A program made the position numbers and the translations under genes. A DNA stretch of 64,000 bases from assembly GCF_001598915.1 (NCBI RefSeq), contig NZ_BDAP01000001.1, positions 558,001-622,000 on the forward strand, given 5' to 3'. The notes beneath the pieces are model-generated. The model worked only from the letters and a program-made list of their open reading frames with translations, was not told the DNA's origin and ran no database searches. This document shows, piece by piece, positions 28,447-38,186 of this stretch (position 1 is the first letter of the stretch; every line of letters starts with the position of its first letter). Source of the stretch: Williamsia muralis NBRC 105860 (GTDB lineage: Bacteria; Actinomycetota; Actinomycetes; Mycobacteriales; Mycobacteriaceae).

Positions 28447-29487
28447 ATGGACCTTCCTGTGATGCCGCCGGTGGTACCGATGCTGGCCAAATCCGCTGCC
28501 AAGATCCCCGATGAGACCGGCGCCGCGGTGTGGTCGCATGAGCCCAAATGGGACGGGTTTCGGGCCATCATCTTTCGCGATGGTGATGAGGTGGTCATCG
28601 GGTCGCGCGGTGGCAAGGACCTCGGACGGTACTTCCCCGAACTGATCGAGGCGGCCCGAGAGGAATTGCCGGACAGGGTGGTTGTCGACGGTGAGATCGG
28701 CGTACAGGCCGATCTCGGTGGGGTTCGCCGGCTCAGCTGGGACGCCCTGTCCATCCGGATCCATCCCGCGAAATCCCGGGTCACGATGCTCGCCGAGCAG
28801 ACCCCGGCGATGTTCATCGGATTCGACGCACTGGCCACCGGCGACAGGGATCTCACCCGGGAGCCGTTCTCCACCCGCCGCGAGGTCCTCCTCGAGTCGA
28901 TCCCCGGCGCCGGGCGTTGCCGGGTGAGTCGGGTGACCACCGATGCCGACCTTGCGCAGAACTGGTTCTCCGAGTTCGAAGGCGCAGGTCTCGACGGCGT
29001 CGTCAGCAAGCGCCTCGACGGGATCTACCTGCCGGGCAAGCGGGAGATGATCAAGGTCAAGCACAAGCGCAGCGCCGACTGCGTCGTGATCGGGTACCGC
29101 GTCCACAAGAGTGGTACCGGTCTGGGTTCGATGTTGCTGGGGCTCTACAGAGACGGTGATCTCCGCATGGTCGGCGGAGCCGGCGCGTTCTCGGACGCGA
29201 AGCGAATCGAGTTGCAGGAGATGCTCGAACCGATGCGGCTCGACCCCGACAACGTCGCCGAGGGTGAACCGAGCCGCTGGAAAGAGAAGGGGTCGTCGCA
29301 GTGGATCCCCATCCGCCCGGAACTCGTCGTCGAGGTCGCCTACGACCAGATGGAGGGCGACAGGTTCCGGCACACCGTGCAATTCGTGCGGTGGCGTCCC
29401 GACCGTGAACCCGAGAGCTGTGGCTATGAACAACTCGAGGTCCCGCTCACCTACGACCTTTTCGACGTCCTGGAGGGACAAGACTGA
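28447..29487 (+). CDS. ligC: ATP-dependent DNA ligase, LigC type
   Basis: 346-residue ligase with nucleotidyltransferase and OB-fold domains only. The adenylated lysine is in EPKWDGFRAI (motif I, about residue 35), motif III FIGFDALA, motif IV LDGVVSKRLDG, motif V MIKVKHKR, and the C-terminal PELVVEVAYDQM. In mycobacteria LigC with its polymerase partner serves in base excision and back-up end-joining repair. Start MDLPVMPPVVPM chosen from homology. The stop overlaps the polymerase start by one base (TGATG). Confidence 0.92.
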   Translation: MDLPVMPPVVPMLAKSAAKIPDETGAAVWSHEPKWDGFRAIIFRDGDEVVIGSRGGKDLGRYFPELIEAAREELPDRVVVDGEIGVQADLGGVRRLSWDALSIRIHPAKSRVTMLAEQTPAMFIGFDALATGDRDLTREPFSTRREVLLESIPGAGRCRVSRVTTDADLAQNWFSEFEGAGLDGVVSKRLDGIYLPGKREMIKVKHKRSADCVVIGYRVHKSGTGLGSMLLGLYRDGDLRMVGGAGAFSDAKRIELQEMLEPMRLDPDNVAEGEPSRWKEKGSSQWIPIRPELVVEVAYDQMEGDRFRHTVQFVRWRPDREPESCGYEQLEVPLTYDLFDVLEGQD

Positions 29488-30530
29488 TGGCGAAAGCTCC
29501 GGCCGAAGAACTCGATGTCGACGGGACCGCGGTGCGGTTGTCCAACCCCGACAAGATCTACTTCCCTCAGCTCGGCGAGAAGGGCGGCCGGAAAAGGGAT
29601 TTGGTGGAGTACTACCGCACCGTGGCGCAGCAGGGTGCAATGTTGACGGCCCTGCGCGACCGACCGACCTTCTTGCAGCGTTTCCCCGACGGCATCGAAG
29701 GTGAAGAGATCTACCAGAAGCGTGTGGCGGCCAAACGCCCCGACTTCGTGGAGTCGACGTCGATCACCTTTCCCTCCGGCCGCACGGCCGACGCCATCCG
29801 GACCACCAGCGCGCCGGTCATCGTGTGGGCGGCCAATCTGGGGACTGTCACATTTCATCCGTGGCCCACGATCGCCCCGGACAACGACCATCCCGACCAG
29901 CTCCGGATCGACCTCGATCCGCAGCCGGGCACGGACTTCGCCGACGCGCGCCGTGTTGCCATCGACGTGTTGCGGCCACTGCTCGACGAATTGGGTCTCG
30001 TCGGTTTCCCCAAGACCTCGGGCGGACGCGGTCTGCACGTGTTCGTGCCCATCGAGCCGCGCTGGGATTTCATCGAGACCCGGCGTGCGGTGATCGCCCT
30101 GGCTCGTGAGCTTGAACGCCGCGACAGTGCGTCGGTCACCACCTCGTGGTGGAAGGAAGAGCGCGGAGAGCGGCTCTTCATCGACTTCAATCAGAACGCC
30201 CGCGACCGCACGATGGCCGCCGGATATTCGGCGCGGCGCACCCCGACGGCGACGGTGTCGACGCCGGTGACCTGGGAGGAACTGGCCGACGTCGATCCTC
30301 TGGACTGCACCATCGCCACTGTCCCGGCGCTGCTGGAACGAAGGGGAGATCCCATGGCGGACATCGGCGATCATCCTGGGAGTCTCGAGCCGCTGCTCGA
30401 ATGGGTGGCGCGCGACGAGAAGGACGGGCTGGGCGACATGCCCTATCCGCCGAGCTACCCGAAAATGCCGGGTGAACCCAAGCGTGTGCAGCCGTCGAGG
30501 GCCCGTCACGACGACGAGTCGGAGTCCTGA
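29487..30530 (+). CDS. Stand-alone LigD-type primase-polymerase (PolD1-like)
   Basis: 347 residues, archaeo-eukaryotic primase superfamily. The metal-binding Asp pair is in RIDLDPQPG, the third Asp in FIDFNQNARD and the nucleotide-binding loop in TSGGRGLHVFVP. It corresponds to the polymerase domain of LigD but is a separate protein coupled to LigC, as PolD1 is to LigC1 in mycobacteria. Fills gaps with dNTPs or rNTPs during repair. No ku gene is present in the window. Confidence 0.92.
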   Translation: MAKAPAEELDVDGTAVRLSNPDKIYFPQLGEKGGRKRDLVEYYRTVAQQGAMLTALRDRPTFLQRFPDGIEGEEIYQKRVAAKRPDFVESTSITFPSGRTADAIRTTSAPVIVWAANLGTVTFHPWPTIAPDNDHPDQLRIDLDPQPGTDFADARRVAIDVLRPLLDELGLVGFPKTSGGRGLHVFVPIEPRWDFIETRRAVIALARELERRDSASVTTSWWKEERGERLFIDFNQNARDRTMAAGYSARRTPTATVSTPVTWEELADVDPLDCTIATVPALLERRGDPMADIGDHPGSLEPLLEWVARDEKDGLGDMPYPPSYPKMPGEPKRVQPSRARHDDESES

Positions 30531-30558
30531 GCCGTTCCTTTGGTCCCCGTGAGACCCG

Positions 30559-30581
30559 GCCGAGGGCGTATTGCCCTCGGC
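30559..30581 (+). terminator. Hairpin after the polymerase gene
   Basis: GCCGAGGGC and GCCCTCGGC are perfect 9-base arms around GTATT, 28 bases after the stop codon. No T-run follows. Confidence 0.65.
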
Positions 30582-30681
30582 GGGCCGCCACGGGACGATC
30601 CGTGCGGGCGAACCCCGCGGGCCGGTGAATCCAGCAGGTTCACGGCGAGCAGACTCGGACATCACCTGACAGAATCCGGCC

Positions 30682-32406
30682 ATGGAACTGCTGCTTCTGG
30701 TACTTCTCGGCGCGGTTGTCGTCACGGCCTTCGCGGATCGTCGCGGAATGCAGCCCGCGCTCATCATTCTGGTGGTCGGACTCCTGGTGTCGTTCATCCC
30801 CGGTCTGCCCCGGGTGGAGCTGGAGTCCGACATCCTGCTGACGGTGGTGTTGCCGCCCTTGCTCTATTCGGCGGCGCTGAACTTCTCGTTCCCGAGCTTC
30901 CTGCGCAACATCAAACCGATCCTCGGTCTCGGTGTGGCGATGGTTGTGGTCACAGCGTTCGCGGTGGGAGCCGTTGCCACGGTCGCCATTCCGGAGTTCA
31001 CCTTCCTTCTCGCACTGTTGCTCGGGGCCATCGTCGCCCCGCCCGATGCCGTGACGGCCGTCGCGATCGGCCGCAAACTGGGTCTGCCGAAGCGGGTGAT
31101 GGCCATCCTGACCGGCGAGTCCCTGGTGAACGACGCAGCCGCGTTGTCGTTGTTCGCGATCGCCGTGTCGCAGATCGCGCACACCCACGCGTTCATCGGG
31201 AATCCGTTGCTGCTCTTCAGCTACAGCGCGGTACTCGGGCCCGTCGTCGGAATCGTCATCGGGTTCGGCACCCTGTGGATCCGGCGTCACCTGCAGAACC
31301 CGGCGCTGGAAACGGTTCTCGGCTTCACCGTCCCGTTCGCGGCTTTTGTTGCCGCCGAACACATCCACGCGTCTGGGGTGCTCGCGGTGGTGATCGCCGG
31401 ATTCGTGGTCGGGTCGGGTTCGGTTCATGCCGGCTACCAGACTCGTCTGCAGGAGCGCTATGTGTGGAACTCGGTGGATGTGCTCCTGGAAGCATTTGTG
31501 TTCGCCTACATAGGTTTACAGCTCAGGTTCATCATCGACGAGCTGCGAGAGGCGCGTGAGTCGCTCGTCGGGGTGGCGGTGGCCTCGGTTGTTGTCCTGC
31601 TCGTGGTGCTTGTCATCCGCCCGTTCGCCGTGTTCCTCATGTTCGGCCGGGGCTTGTTGCAACGGCACGTCGAGAAGACGGTCAGCTCGTCGCAGATCGC
31701 TGCGGGCCCTCGCGTTCCGCGACGGATCAGTGAGTCGGGCAGAGATCCGACCGCGAAGCGCGAGAAGAAACGGCCGGCTGCCGTCAAACGCCTGACCGCC
31801 TCGATGGACAAGCGGACGCTGACCTTCCAGGAGAGTCTGGTGGTGTCGTGGACGGGTATGCGCGGTGTGGTGACCTTGGCTGCGGCGTCCGGCATCCCGG
31901 CGACCCTGGAATCGGGGGAGCCGTTTCCGGAGCGTGCTGCGATCCAGGCGATCGCGTTTGTAGTCGCGGTGGGCACCATCTTGATCCAGGGCACCAGCCT
32001 GCCCTGGCTGATCGCACGCTTGCATCTGCACTCCGAGGAGGAAGAGCAGTACGCAGCTCGCGAGACGTCGAAAGCGGAGAGCATCGTGCACTTCGCCGGA
32101 GATGGGGTGATCGAGGACTTCGTGGCCGAACCGCCCGCCACCCTGGATGCGAAGACGGTCGAGTTCATCCGGTCGACCGTCGCGCGCCAGGTGCGTGATG
32201 CCGAGGAGATGCCCGACCCCGAAGCGCACACCGAGCGTGCGGAGACGTTCGCCAAGCTCTATCGGGAGGTGCTGGCGGCCCAGCGTCATGCCCTGATCGC
32301 CAGTCGTGACGCCGGTGAGGTGGACGACGAAGCAGTCCGCGCGATGCTCGAACGTCTCGATCTGCAGGAAGCCGGCCTGTCGGCGAGGCTCGAAAGCCGC
32401 CTCTGA
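30682..32406 (+). CDS. Na+/H+ antiporter, CPA1 (NhaP) family
   Basis: 574 residues: about 12 transmembrane helices followed by a cytoplasmic tail of about 170 residues. The ion-binding ND-type motif is in GESLVNDAAALSLF and the preceding APPDAVTAVAIGR is also characteristic. SWTGMRGVVTLAAA is the family's C-terminal helix signature. Extrudes sodium in exchange for protons, contributing to pH and salt tolerance. CAGAAT lies six bases before the ATG with no Shine-Dalgarno, another leaderless candidate. Confidence 0.92.
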   Translation: MELLLLVLLGAVVVTAFADRRGMQPALIILVVGLLVSFIPGLPRVELESDILLTVVLPPLLYSAALNFSFPSFLRNIKPILGLGVAMVVVTAFAVGAVATVAIPEFTFLLALLLGAIVAPPDAVTAVAIGRKLGLPKRVMAILTGESLVNDAAALSLFAIAVSQIAHTHAFIGNPLLLFSYSAVLGPVVGIVIGFGTLWIRRHLQNPALETVLGFTVPFAAFVAAEHIHASGVLAVVIAGFVVGSGSVHAGYQTRLQERYVWNSVDVLLEAFVFAYIGLQLRFIIDELREARESLVGVAVASVVVLLVVLVIRPFAVFLMFGRGLLQRHVEKTVSSSQIAAGPRVPRRISESGRDPTAKREKKRPAAVKRLTASMDKRTLTFQESLVVSWTGMRGVVTLAAASGIPATLESGEPFPERAAIQAIAFVVAVGTILIQGTSLPWLIARLHLHSEEEEQYAARETSKAESIVHFAGDGVIEDFVAEPPATLDAKTVEFIRSTVARQVRDAEEMPDPEAHTERAETFAKLYREVLAAQRHALIASRDAGEVDDEAVRAMLERLDLQEAGLSARLESRL

Positions 32407-32478
32407 CTTCCCGAAATGGTGGGTTCGGGTGAGGCTCACCTGGGCGAATGCTCACCCGAAGCCACCACTTTCGGAAGT
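32406..32478. repeat. Long imperfect inverted repeat between antiporter gene and tRNA-Ser
   Basis: Two 28-base arms (32406-32433 and 32451-32478) match in 24 positions, with a 17-base loop. The left arm begins in the last base of the antiporter stop codon and the right arm ends one base before the encoded CCA of the convergent tRNA. Probably a terminator for both transcripts. Confidence 0.7.
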
Positions 32479-32567
32479 TGGCGGAGGATAGGGGATTCGA
32501 ACCCCTGAGGGCTGTTAACCCAACCCGCGTTCCAGGCGAGCGCCATAGGCCACTAGGCGAATCCTCC
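32479..32567 (-). tRNA. tRNA-Ser (anticodon GGA)
   Basis: The acceptor arms GGAGGAT and ATCCTCC pair, followed by discriminator G and an encoded CCA. The anticodon loop CTGGAAC places GGA at positions 34-36, the T-loop GGTTCGAATC is standard, and the long variable arm (CGGGTTGGGTTAACAGCCCTC) is typical of serine tRNAs. 86 bases plus CCA. I looked for a duplicated 3' end as evidence of integration and saw none. Confidence 0.95.
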
Positions 32568-32586
32568 GTGGGGGAGCTTACCGGTC

Positions 32587-32624
32587 GTGAGGTGACCTGC
32601 CAAAAACGGGCTGGTGAGGTGACC
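32587..32624. repeat. Direct repeat upstream of tRNA-Ser and ffs
   Basis: GTGAGGTGACC occurs at 32587-32597 and 32614-32624, a period of 27 bases, in the short divergent promoter region between tRNA-Ser and the SRP RNA gene. Purpose unknown; could be an activator site or chance. Confidence 0.4.
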
Positions 32625-32662
32625 AGTTTCCGGCACCGCGCACCGGGCGGCTACACTCGATC

Positions 32663-32752
32663 CCGGATCCCGCGCGGCGTGCATCCTGTGAACTCCCCCA
32701 GGGCCGGAAGGCAGCAAGGGTCAGCGGGCTCTCTCGGGTGCGCGGGGTCCCC
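32663..32752 (+). ncRNA. ffs: Signal recognition particle RNA (4.5S type)
   Basis: The apical domain is unmistakable: CAGGGCCGGAAGGCAGCAAG contains the GGAA tetraloop and the asymmetric loop bound by Ffh. The flanks GGATCCCGCGC and GCGCGGGGTCC pair to form the long stem. TACACT (32652-32657) is a good -10 element placing transcription start near 32665. Ends are estimated from the helix. Confidence 0.92.
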
Positions 32753-32782
32753 TACTTTGTTCCCCAGCGAAGCGCGCGATGA

Positions 32783-34102
<1,320 letters not shown>

Positions 34103-34142
34103 CATCACGCAGGAACCCTCGCTCGGTGATCGAGAAGGGCCG

Positions 34143-35495
34143 ATGGTCGAGAAAGGCGCATCCCGGTTGGGCATCGAGTCCGCTCCGCACGTCCGTTCGC
34201 AGGAGCGCGCAGCAGTGACAAACGGCCCGGTGTTGCCGAGGCCTGCCGTTGTTGTCGCGGTGTCCCTCGCGCTCGGCCTGCTCGCGGTGTATCTGCAACA
34301 TCTGGCCGTCCCGATCGACACCCCGTACTGGGGAGTCTTCGGTAACCAACTCGACCTGGCGGTGTATCGAGAAGGCGCGCAAGCGGTACTCGACGGTGAC
34401 CGCCTGTACGAGGCCAAACTCGTGGGCGTCATGGATTACACCTATGCGCCGGTGTCGGTAATCCTGTTCATGCCGTTCGCGGCGATGTCGCTTGAACTCG
34501 CGCGGATCGTCTGGATGGCCGGCATCTTCGTCGCCCTCTATCTCTGTATCACTCTGAGCTTCAAAAGCCTGCGGTACCAGATCAATTGGTCGGTTCGGAT
34601 CTTTGCCGGCGCACTTGTCCTGGTGAGCGCGCTGATGGAGCCGGTCCGCACCACCATGTGGTACGGCCAGATCAACGTGTTCCTCATGCTGCTCATCCTC
34701 TGGGATCTCCTGCAGGGCAGGCACAGTCGCATCCGCGGTCTCGGGGTGGGGATCGCTGCCGGGATCAAGCTGACGCCCCTGATCTTCGTGTTCTATCTCC
34801 TGATCAACCGCAACTGGCGTGCGGTGTGGCTGGCGGGTGCGGGGTTCGTGGGCACCATCGCGCTCGGGTTCGCGGTGATGCCCCGTGATTCCTGGAAGTA
34901 CTGGAGCGGGACGTTCATCGACTCCAAGCGGGTCGGTGCCCCCAACACCGTCGGCAATCAATCGATCAGGGGAGCGTTGGCGAACCTGTGGCAGACCGAC
35001 GCACCCAACCCGTTGGTGTGGATCACCTTGGCCGTTGCGGCGCTCGCGCTCGGGATGACTGCGGCCTCACTGGCTCATCGAGCCGGGCATGAGCTGCTCG
35101 CCGTCACCCTCGTCGGTATGACGGGGACCGCGGTGTCGCCGATGTCGTGGGGACACCACTGGGTGTGGTTCGTCCCGGCCCTCGTGATCGGAATCCACCT
35201 GACGCTGCAGGCGCGGGGTGCTTTTGCCAAAGCGCTGGCGGCGACGGCGGTGGTCGCTTTGATGGCGACGACATTCATCTGGCGCACATACCGTTCGTTT
35301 CCGGTATTGCAGATCGAACGGGTTCTGCCGGACGGTTACTTCACCGGGCTGTACCACAAGGTCGGCATCCCTGAGCTGCGGTGGTTCACCTACGACCCTT
35401 ACAACTGGGTGTTCGTGGTGACAGCGGTGGCTGCCATCGTGTGTCTCACCTGGCGGCGCCGCGTCGAGACTCCGGAGCCGGTCGCGGCGGGTTAG
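34143..35495 (+). CDS. GT87 family (GT-C) mannosyltransferase, copy 1
   Basis: 450-residue polytopic glycosyltransferase using a polyprenyl-phosphate sugar. The first extracytoplasmic loop has NQLDLAVYREGAQAVLDG, with the acidic residue expected to be catalytic. Further family stretches are MEPVRTTMWYGQINVFLM, GIAAGIKLTPLIF and SWGHHWVWFVPAL. Members in mycobacteria (PimE, Rv2181) add alpha-1,2-mannose to PIM and lipoarabinomannan. AGAAGG precedes the ATG. A close paralogue follows 30 bases later. Acceptor unknown. Confidence 0.85.
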   Translation: MVEKGASRLGIESAPHVRSQERAAVTNGPVLPRPAVVVAVSLALGLLAVYLQHLAVPIDTPYWGVFGNQLDLAVYREGAQAVLDGDRLYEAKLVGVMDYTYAPVSVILFMPFAAMSLELARIVWMAGIFVALYLCITLSFKSLRYQINWSVRIFAGALVLVSALMEPVRTTMWYGQINVFLMLLILWDLLQGRHSRIRGLGVGIAAGIKLTPLIFVFYLLINRNWRAVWLAGAGFVGTIALGFAVMPRDSWKYWSGTFIDSKRVGAPNTVGNQSIRGALANLWQTDAPNPLVWITLAVAALALGMTAASLAHRAGHELLAVTLVGMTGTAVSPMSWGHHWVWFVPALVIGIHLTLQARGAFAKALAATAVVALMATTFIWRTYRSFPVLQIERVLPDGYFTGLYHKVGIPELRWFTYDPYNWVFVVTAVAAIVCLTWRRRVETPEPVAAG

Positions 35496-35525
35496 CATCC
35501 CTGGACACGGGGTGAGGAGTAATGG

Positions 35526-36839
35526 GTGACAGCGGATCAAGCGCGCGCTGAGACAACGGACGACACGAGGGCACAGCAGCGATTTCCGAGTCACCCACTT
35601 CTGCTGATCGCGTTTGTGGTGGGCGCGGCCATTGCGCTGCTCGTGCAAGTCCGGTTCATTCCTCTGGACGCCCCCATCTTCGGGTTGTTCAAGAACCAGG
35701 TCGACCTCGACGTGTACCGCGCCGGGGCCCAGCACCTGTTGCACGGCCGGCAGCTCTACGACTTGCCGATGCTCCGGAACGGCCTGCTGTACACCTACAC
35801 CCCGTTCTCGACCATCGTCTTCCAGCCTTTCGGCTGGATGAGCGCCGAGATGGCCGTGGACGTGTGGAGTGGCCTCATCTTCGTCACCCTGTACTGGGTC
35901 ATCGTGGCCTCGTTCCGGAGTCTGGGCTACGAGATGAGCTGGTCGCTGGCCATCGTGGCCGCGTCGATGGTCTGCGCCGTCACCTTGATGGAGCCGGTCC
36001 GCACCACGATCTGGTACGGGCAGATCAACGTCTTCTTGATGGCGATCGTCCTGTGGGACCTGCTTCGGCCAGATGGCAGTCGGCTCAAGGGCATCGGTGT
36101 GGGTGTCGCGGCGGGCATCAAACTGACCCCCGCATTCTTTGTCGTCTACCTCGCCGTCACGAGACGGTGGCGCGCGGTGGTCGTGGTGATCGCGACATTC
36201 GGCGCCACGATCCTGATCGGCTTCCTCGCGACGCCCCGGCAGTCGTGGAACTACTGGACCGCCCGGGTGGTGAACTCCGACCGCGTCGGACCCACAGACG
36301 CTCCCAGCAATCAGTCGATCAAGGGCGCCCTGGCCACGGTGTTCGATACGACCACGCCCAGCAACGTGCTGTGGATTGCGTGTTCTGCACTCGCGGTGGT
36401 CCTCGGGATCGGCGCGGCCTGGCTGGCGCACCGTGCGGGCCAGGAGCTGCTCGCCCTGTGCCTGACCGGGATGACCACTGCGGCAGTGTCACCGTTCAGC
36501 TGGGGCCATCACTGGGTGTGGTTCGTGCCTCTGCTGGTGTTCGCGGTGCACCTGCCCATCGCGGCGTGGCGCGCCGGGTCGCGACCACTCGCCGGATTGT
36601 TGTGCCTCGCTCCGCCCGCGCTCTTCACCGCCGTGTTCATCTGGCGCAATCACCTCCCCGGAGGCGCCATGGGCTTCAAGCCCTTCTACGGCACCGGCAT
36701 GTTCATGACGCCGTTCCCGGACTGGCTCCGATGGTTTTCCGCCGAGCCCTACCTGTGGGTGTTCGGCGTGACCGCGGTGTTGTGCATCGCCGTCTGGGGC
36801 CCGGGCGAAGTGCGGGTCAGGGGTGTCGCCCGTCGTTAG
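35526..36839 (+). CDS. GT87 family (GT-C) mannosyltransferase, copy 2
   Basis: 437 residues from GTG, with GAGGAG upstream. Same architecture as the preceding gene and clearly a tandem duplicate: NQVDLDVYRAGAQHLLHG, MEPVRTTIWYGQINVFLM, GVAAGIKLTPAFFV and SWGHHWVWFVPLL align directly. N-terminal cytoplasmic tail differs. An out-of-frame ATG four bases upstream is not the start. The two may act successively on one polymer or on different acceptors. Converges on the GntR gene. Confidence 0.85.
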   Translation: MTADQARAETTDDTRAQQRFPSHPLLLIAFVVGAAIALLVQVRFIPLDAPIFGLFKNQVDLDVYRAGAQHLLHGRQLYDLPMLRNGLLYTYTPFSTIVFQPFGWMSAEMAVDVWSGLIFVTLYWVIVASFRSLGYEMSWSLAIVAASMVCAVTLMEPVRTTIWYGQINVFLMAIVLWDLLRPDGSRLKGIGVGVAAGIKLTPAFFVVYLAVTRRWRAVVVVIATFGATILIGFLATPRQSWNYWTARVVNSDRVGPTDAPSNQSIKGALATVFDTTTPSNVLWIACSALAVVLGIGAAWLAHRAGQELLALCLTGMTTAAVSPFSWGHHWVWFVPLLVFAVHLPIAAWRAGSRPLAGLLCLAPPALFTAVFIWRNHLPGGAMGFKPFYGTGMFMTPFPDWLRWFSAEPYLWVFGVTAVLCIAVWGPGEVRVRGVARR

Positions 36840-36859
36840 CTGCCCGACATCGGAACGGG

Positions 36860-37567
36860 TCACTCGCGGAGTATCGCCTCGAACGCCATCCGATCGCCGC
36901 GATACACGGTCCGCACCCTCTCGATCGGCCGACCGTCGGTATCCAGGGAACGCCGGTGCATCAGCAACATGGGCATGGCCGTGGTGGTTTCGAGTAACCG
37001 TGCCTCTTGGGGGGAGGGCAGCACGGTCTCGATCCGTTCCAGGGCGCTCCCGAAGACAACACCCGCATTGCGGATGGCCGCATACAGCGACGTGCTGGGG
37101 TCGAACGTCTCCGTGAAAGAACCGAACCGGGTTTTCGGTAGGTACGTGCTCTCCAGACCGAGACGTGCGCCGTCTGCGAGCAACACGCGCTGCAGATGCA
37201 TCACTTTCGACCCCGCGGGCACCTCCAGGTCGGCGCACATCTCGGCGTCGGCGGGCACGTCCTCCCAGGTGACCAACAGGCGGGCGGGGACTCGTCCCTG
37301 ACTTTGGGCGCCCTCGGTGTAGGACCGAAGCGACAGTGGCTGAACCAGTTTGGGTGCGGACACCACGGTTCCGCGACCCCGGCGCTCGATGCGGCCCTCG
37401 ACCAACAGCTCGTGCAAAGCCTGGCGGACGGTCTCTCGCGATACCTCGAACCGCTCGGCGAGTTCGCGCTCGGGTGGCACCGTGTCACCTTCGGTGAGCT
37501 TGGCCAGTATCTGTTCGAGCTCGGTGCGCACGAGGTAGTACTTGGGAACGCGCTCCTGTGCGGTCAT
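36860..37567 (-). CDS. GntR/HutC family regulator of the phosphonate locus
   Basis: 235 residues. Winged helix-turn-helix at residues about 30-68 (ELAERFEVSRETVRQALHELL), followed by a UTRA ligand domain (SKVMHLQRVLLADG, GLESTYLP, ERVRTVYRGDRMAFEA). Lies in an operon behind the HD gene (ATGA overlap) and divergent from the catabolic genes. The intergenic region carries two palindromes of the HutC type, so this protein probably represses both transcripts until a phosphonate ligand binds the UTRA domain. Confidence 0.88.
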   Translation of the reverse strand: MTAQERVPKYYLVRTELEQILAKLTEGDTVPPERELAERFEVSRETVRQALHELLVEGRIERRGRGTVVSAPKLVQPLSLRSYTEGAQSQGRVPARLLVTWEDVPADAEMCADLEVPAGSKVMHLQRVLLADGARLGLESTYLPKTRFGSFTETFDPSTSLYAAIRNAGVVFGSALERIETVLPSPQEARLLETTTAMPMLLMHRRSLDTDGRPIERVRTVYRGDRMAFEAILRE

Positions 37568-38088
37568 GACGGCAACCGACTGTCGACGCGGCGGGCGACG
37601 TCGAGCAGGTCACCGATCGACATCATCGGTGCGCCGGGCACTTTCGCGGCGTCGTCGTACCGGCGCAGCCGAAGCGCATCGGGCCAGCGAGGGTCCTCGA
37701 GGTACGCGACGGAGACCGCCGCACCGCCCTGTGCCCGTAGCGAGTGGATCGAGGTACCCGACAACGTTCCCGCATACCCGGAGGCGGTCGCGGCAAGATG
37801 GCGCTTGGCGGCGACGTGGGCTCCGGCGAGCCAACCCACACGGGGTCCGAAACGCGGCGTCAGCCACTGTTCTGCTGCCCGGTCATGATGTTCGGCGGCG
37901 GCCGCGCCGAGCAGGGGACTGTGGCCGACGTCGTGAAGTGCTGTGGCCAGGGTCAATTCGTCATCGGCGTTGTCGATGGTGGCGAGGTGGGCCGCCTGCA
38001 ATGCGTGGTCGAGTTCGTCCACGGCCTCTTCGTCCCACACGCCCCGCAGTGATCGCAATACGGCCTCGGTCTCCCCGATCGAATCCAT
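37564..38088 (-). CDS. HD-domain protein of phosphonate operons (PhnZ/TmpB-like)
   Basis: 174 residues. Metal ligands: His in HALQAAH, HD in ALHDVGHSPLLG, further His in HHDRAAEQWL and GAHVAAKRHL, and the C-terminal RLRRYDDAAKVPG segment characteristic of diiron HD oxygenases (MIOX, PhnZ, TmpB), which cleave 1-hydroxyphosphonates, rather than HD phosphohydrolases. It resembles the family annotated as phosphonate-degradation-associated HD protein. TATGCT (38095-38100) lies six bases before the ATG: a leaderless promoter with an operator just upstream. Exact substrate unknown. Confidence 0.8.
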   Translation of the reverse strand: MDSIGETEAVLRSLRGVWDEEAVDELDHALQAAHLATIDNADDELTLATALHDVGHSPLLGAAAAEHHDRAAEQWLTPRFGPRVGWLAGAHVAAKRHLAATASGYAGTLSGTSIHSLRAQGGAAVSVAYLEDPRWPDALRLRRYDDAAKVPGAPMMSIGDLLDVARRVDSRLPS

Positions 38089-38104
38089 GCCCCCAGCATA
38101 GCCT

Positions 38105-38124
38105 CAATTGGTCTATACCAATTG
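38105..38124. promoter_or_regulatory. HutC-type operator 1 (HD/gntR side)
   Basis: CAATTGGTCTATACCAATTG is a 20-base palindrome broken only at the centre. It lies directly upstream of the TATGCT -10 of the HD/gntR transcript, covering the -35 region. The core GGTCTATACC matches the general GGT-CTA-ACC pattern of DasR, NagR and PhnF operators. Confidence 0.75.
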
Positions 38125-38153
38125 TTAACCCGAAGTTCGCGCATTGGTCCTTT

Positions 38154-38169
38154 ATTGGTCTAGACCAAT
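38154..38169. promoter_or_regulatory. HutC-type operator 2 (oxidoreductase side)
   Basis: ATTGGTCTAGACCAAT is a perfect 16-base palindrome 17 bases before the oxidoreductase start. A half-site ATTGGTC at 38143 lies 11 bases upstream of its left arm, one helical turn. With operator 1 the intergenic region of 98 bases contains three ATTGGTC copies on the plus strand. Confidence 0.8.
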
Positions 38170-38186
38170 CGGGCAGGGTGAACGTC

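Noticed and set aside
32479-32567. tRNA-Ser as an integration site for a genomic island
   Set aside because: No integrase gene, and no repeat of the tRNA 3' end was seen downstream; the accessory block begins about 1.6 kb further, after a conserved aminotransferase gene.
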